Shown here piece after piece: positions 62,510 to 64,000 of a stretch of 64,000 nucleotides of DNA. The DNA comes from Lunularia cruciata (Eukaryota; Streptophyta; Marchantiopsida; Lunulariales; Lunulariaceae): NCBI GenBank assembly GCA_948567375.1, contig OX419756.1, forward strand, positions 57,674,333 to 57,738,332, in the 5' to 3' direction. Made by a program: the position numbers and the translations under genes. How positions within the stretch are numbered: the first letter of the stretch is position 1; each line of letters opens with the position of its first letter. Below the pieces are notes generated by a model. The model ran no database searches and had not been told where the DNA came from. It was given only the letters and a program-made list of their open reading frames with translations.

Positions 62510-64000
62510 GAAGGAAAGGAGAAGATAGAGAAATCTTGAAGGGTTTTTTTTGAATGATAGAGAGGTATCGAGCACTTCTGCAAGGAGAGAGGAATTGAAG
62601 AACAGAGCAGCAAGAAGAGGGGGCTCCTAAACGTAAAGGGGTTTGAGGAATCAAGAATCAAAAAAACAAAAGGGAAGAGAGACAGAAACGGAAGGAAAAT
62701 TGGAAGATCATGGGCAGAGAGGAGAATTGAATACAGAGAAAGATCGATGAAAAGAGAAAGGGAAAAGGGGAAGAATGGAAGGCAGAGTTGGGTAGCAACA
62801 ACAAAGGAAAATCAAGGAGACAAGGAGGTCAAAGGGTTTTGAAGTGACAGGAACAGGTCGAAGTGTTTTGGAAGGATAGAGGATCAAAAAGGGTTTTCCT
62901 AGAAAACTGGAAGATATAGATTAGAGGGTTAGAGTTGGAAGGACACAAGAATCGGAAGAGAGGTTGGGGTGACAGTGAAAGATCAAAAGGAGTTTGGAGA
63001 CAAGGGAATTGAAGTATCAAGGAAGAAGGGGTGACATGAGTTTTAGCAACAACAAGGGAAAGAAGGAGAAGGGAATCGACTGAAACACAGACAGGAGTTT
63101 TGAGATATAGTGAAGAATAGTAGGAAGGAAAAAAGGATACTTACAAAGACAAGAAACAATGAAGGGTCGGGAAGGAAAGGAGAAGATAGAGAAATCTTGA
63201 AGGGCTTTGTTGAATGATAGAGAGGTATCGAGCACTTCTGCAAGGAGAGAGGAATTGAAGAGCAGAGCAGCAAGAAGAGGGGTACCTAAACGTAAAGTGG
63301 TTTGAGGAATCAAGAATCAAAAAAACAAAAGGGAAGAGAGACAGAAACAGAAGGAAAATAGGAAGATCGTGGGCAGAGAGGAGAATTGAATATAGAGAAA
63401 GATCGATGAAAAGAGAAAGGGGAAAGGGGAAAGAATGGAAGGCAGAGTTGGGTAGCAACAACAAAGGAAAATCAAGGAGACAAGGAGGTCGAAGGGTTTT
63501 GAAGTGACAAGAACACGTCAAAGTGTTTTGGAAGGACAGAGGATCGAAAAGGGTTTTCCTAGAAAACAGGAAGATATAGATCAGAGGGTTAGAGTTGGAA
63601 GGACACAAGAATCTGAAGAGGGGTTGGGGTGACAGTGAAAGATTGAAAGGAGTTTGGAGACAAGGGAATTGAAGTATTGAGGGAGAAGGGGTGACATGAG
63701 TTTTAGCAACAACAAGGGAAAGAAGGAGAAGGGAATCGACGGCAACATAGACAGGAGTTTTGAGATATAGTGAAGAATAGTGGGAAGGAAAAAAGATACT
63801 TATCAAAGACAAGAAACAGTGAAGGGTCGGGAAGGAAAGGAGAAGATAGAGAAATCTTGAAGGGCTTTGTTGAATGATAGAAAGGTATCAAGCACTTTTG
63901 CAAGGAGAGAGGAATCAAAGAACAGAGCAGCAAGAAGAGGGACTCCTAAACGTGAAGGGGTTTGAGAGAAATCTCGAAGGGTTTTTGAGAACAGAGAAGT
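62510..64000 (+). repeat. 660-bp purine-rich tandem repeat, at least two and a quarter units
   Basis: The box GAAGGAAAGGAGAAGATAG starts at 62510, 63171 and 63831, a spacing of 661 and 660 bases. Units 1 and 2 are complete and near-identical by eye, and unit 3 runs off the window. The + strand is almost all purine (GGAAGAGAGAC, GAAAGGGAAAAGGGG and similar), so the minus strand is pyrimidine-rich. No domain or promoter is recognised. Confidence 0.92.

Noticed and set aside
61975..62661. 228-codon minus-strand open frame
   Set aside because: It is the antisense reading of the 163-bp repeat. It repeats itself with the array, is Leu/Ser/Pro/Phe-rich from the pyrimidine bias, and has no domain.
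63141..63812. 223-codon minus-strand open frame
   Set aside because: Antisense of the purine-rich 660-bp repeat. Stops are rare on a pyrimidine strand by composition alone.

Overview
This window looks like nuclear DNA of a land plant with a large, repeat-dominated genome. It is AT-rich, has no bacterial-style gene packing, and contains no host gene I can recognise. Nearly everything is LTR retrotransposon: Ty3/gypsy chromoviruses and non-chromoviral gypsy elements, plus one Ty1/copia scrap. The mix of old gypsy lineages would suit a non-flowering land plant such as a gymnosperm, fern or lycophyte, but that is a guess. Short target-site duplications (TSDs) next to TG...CA ends let much of the nesting order be read directly.

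Layout. 1-311: copia reverse transcriptase (RT) scrap. 312-565 and 10235-10588: two halves of one LTR ('A'), split by element B (566-10234, + strand), which carries solo LTR C1 (5904-7798) in its RNase H region. 10589-29173: old minus-strand chromovirus I0, interrupted by an F-family LTR (10895-11632), solo LTR C2 (12231-14052), chromovirus I1 (15038-26315, itself holding I2 at 20051-25693) and solo LTR I3 (26478-26883). I0 sits in the 5' LTR of an older + strand chromovirus F' (29174-52390). F' also holds F (29382-45656), a solo B-type LTR (45819-46511) and a fragment of another gypsy element H (about 47250-51600). F in turn holds element G (32296-42190). 52391-55788: unidentified DNA with solo LTR C3 (53176-55100). 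55789-56982: tail of another I-type chromovirus, cut by minus-strand element D (56983 to about 61805). 61806-64000: two purine-rich tandem-repeat arrays with units of about 163 bp and 660 bp.

The main discovery candidate is G. Its Gag-Pol, nearly one reading frame, encodes in order Gag, two zinc knuckles, aspartic protease, a complete C5-cytosine DNA methyltransferase (motifs I, IV, VI, VIII, IX and X with the PCQ catalytic loop), RT, RNase H, integrase, and a C-terminal PHD finger in the position where chromoviruses carry a chromodomain. An element with both its own DNA methyltransferase and a histone-tail reader suggests chromatin targeting plus self-methylation. Its LTRs are circularly permuted, as if a two-LTR circle had integrated. 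By my reading every in-frame stop is a TAG or TGA explicable by C-to-T change at CAG or CGA, the decay expected of heavily methylated DNA.

Other notable signals are heat-shock-element-like arrays upstream of the TATA box in the I-family LTRs, long LTRs (C and D) that carry protein-like reading frames in their U3, and a perfect 15-bp hairpin just downstream of the F primer-binding site. No CRISPR array, rRNA or tRNA gene was seen. All calls come from reading sequence and translations by eye; no database search was run.
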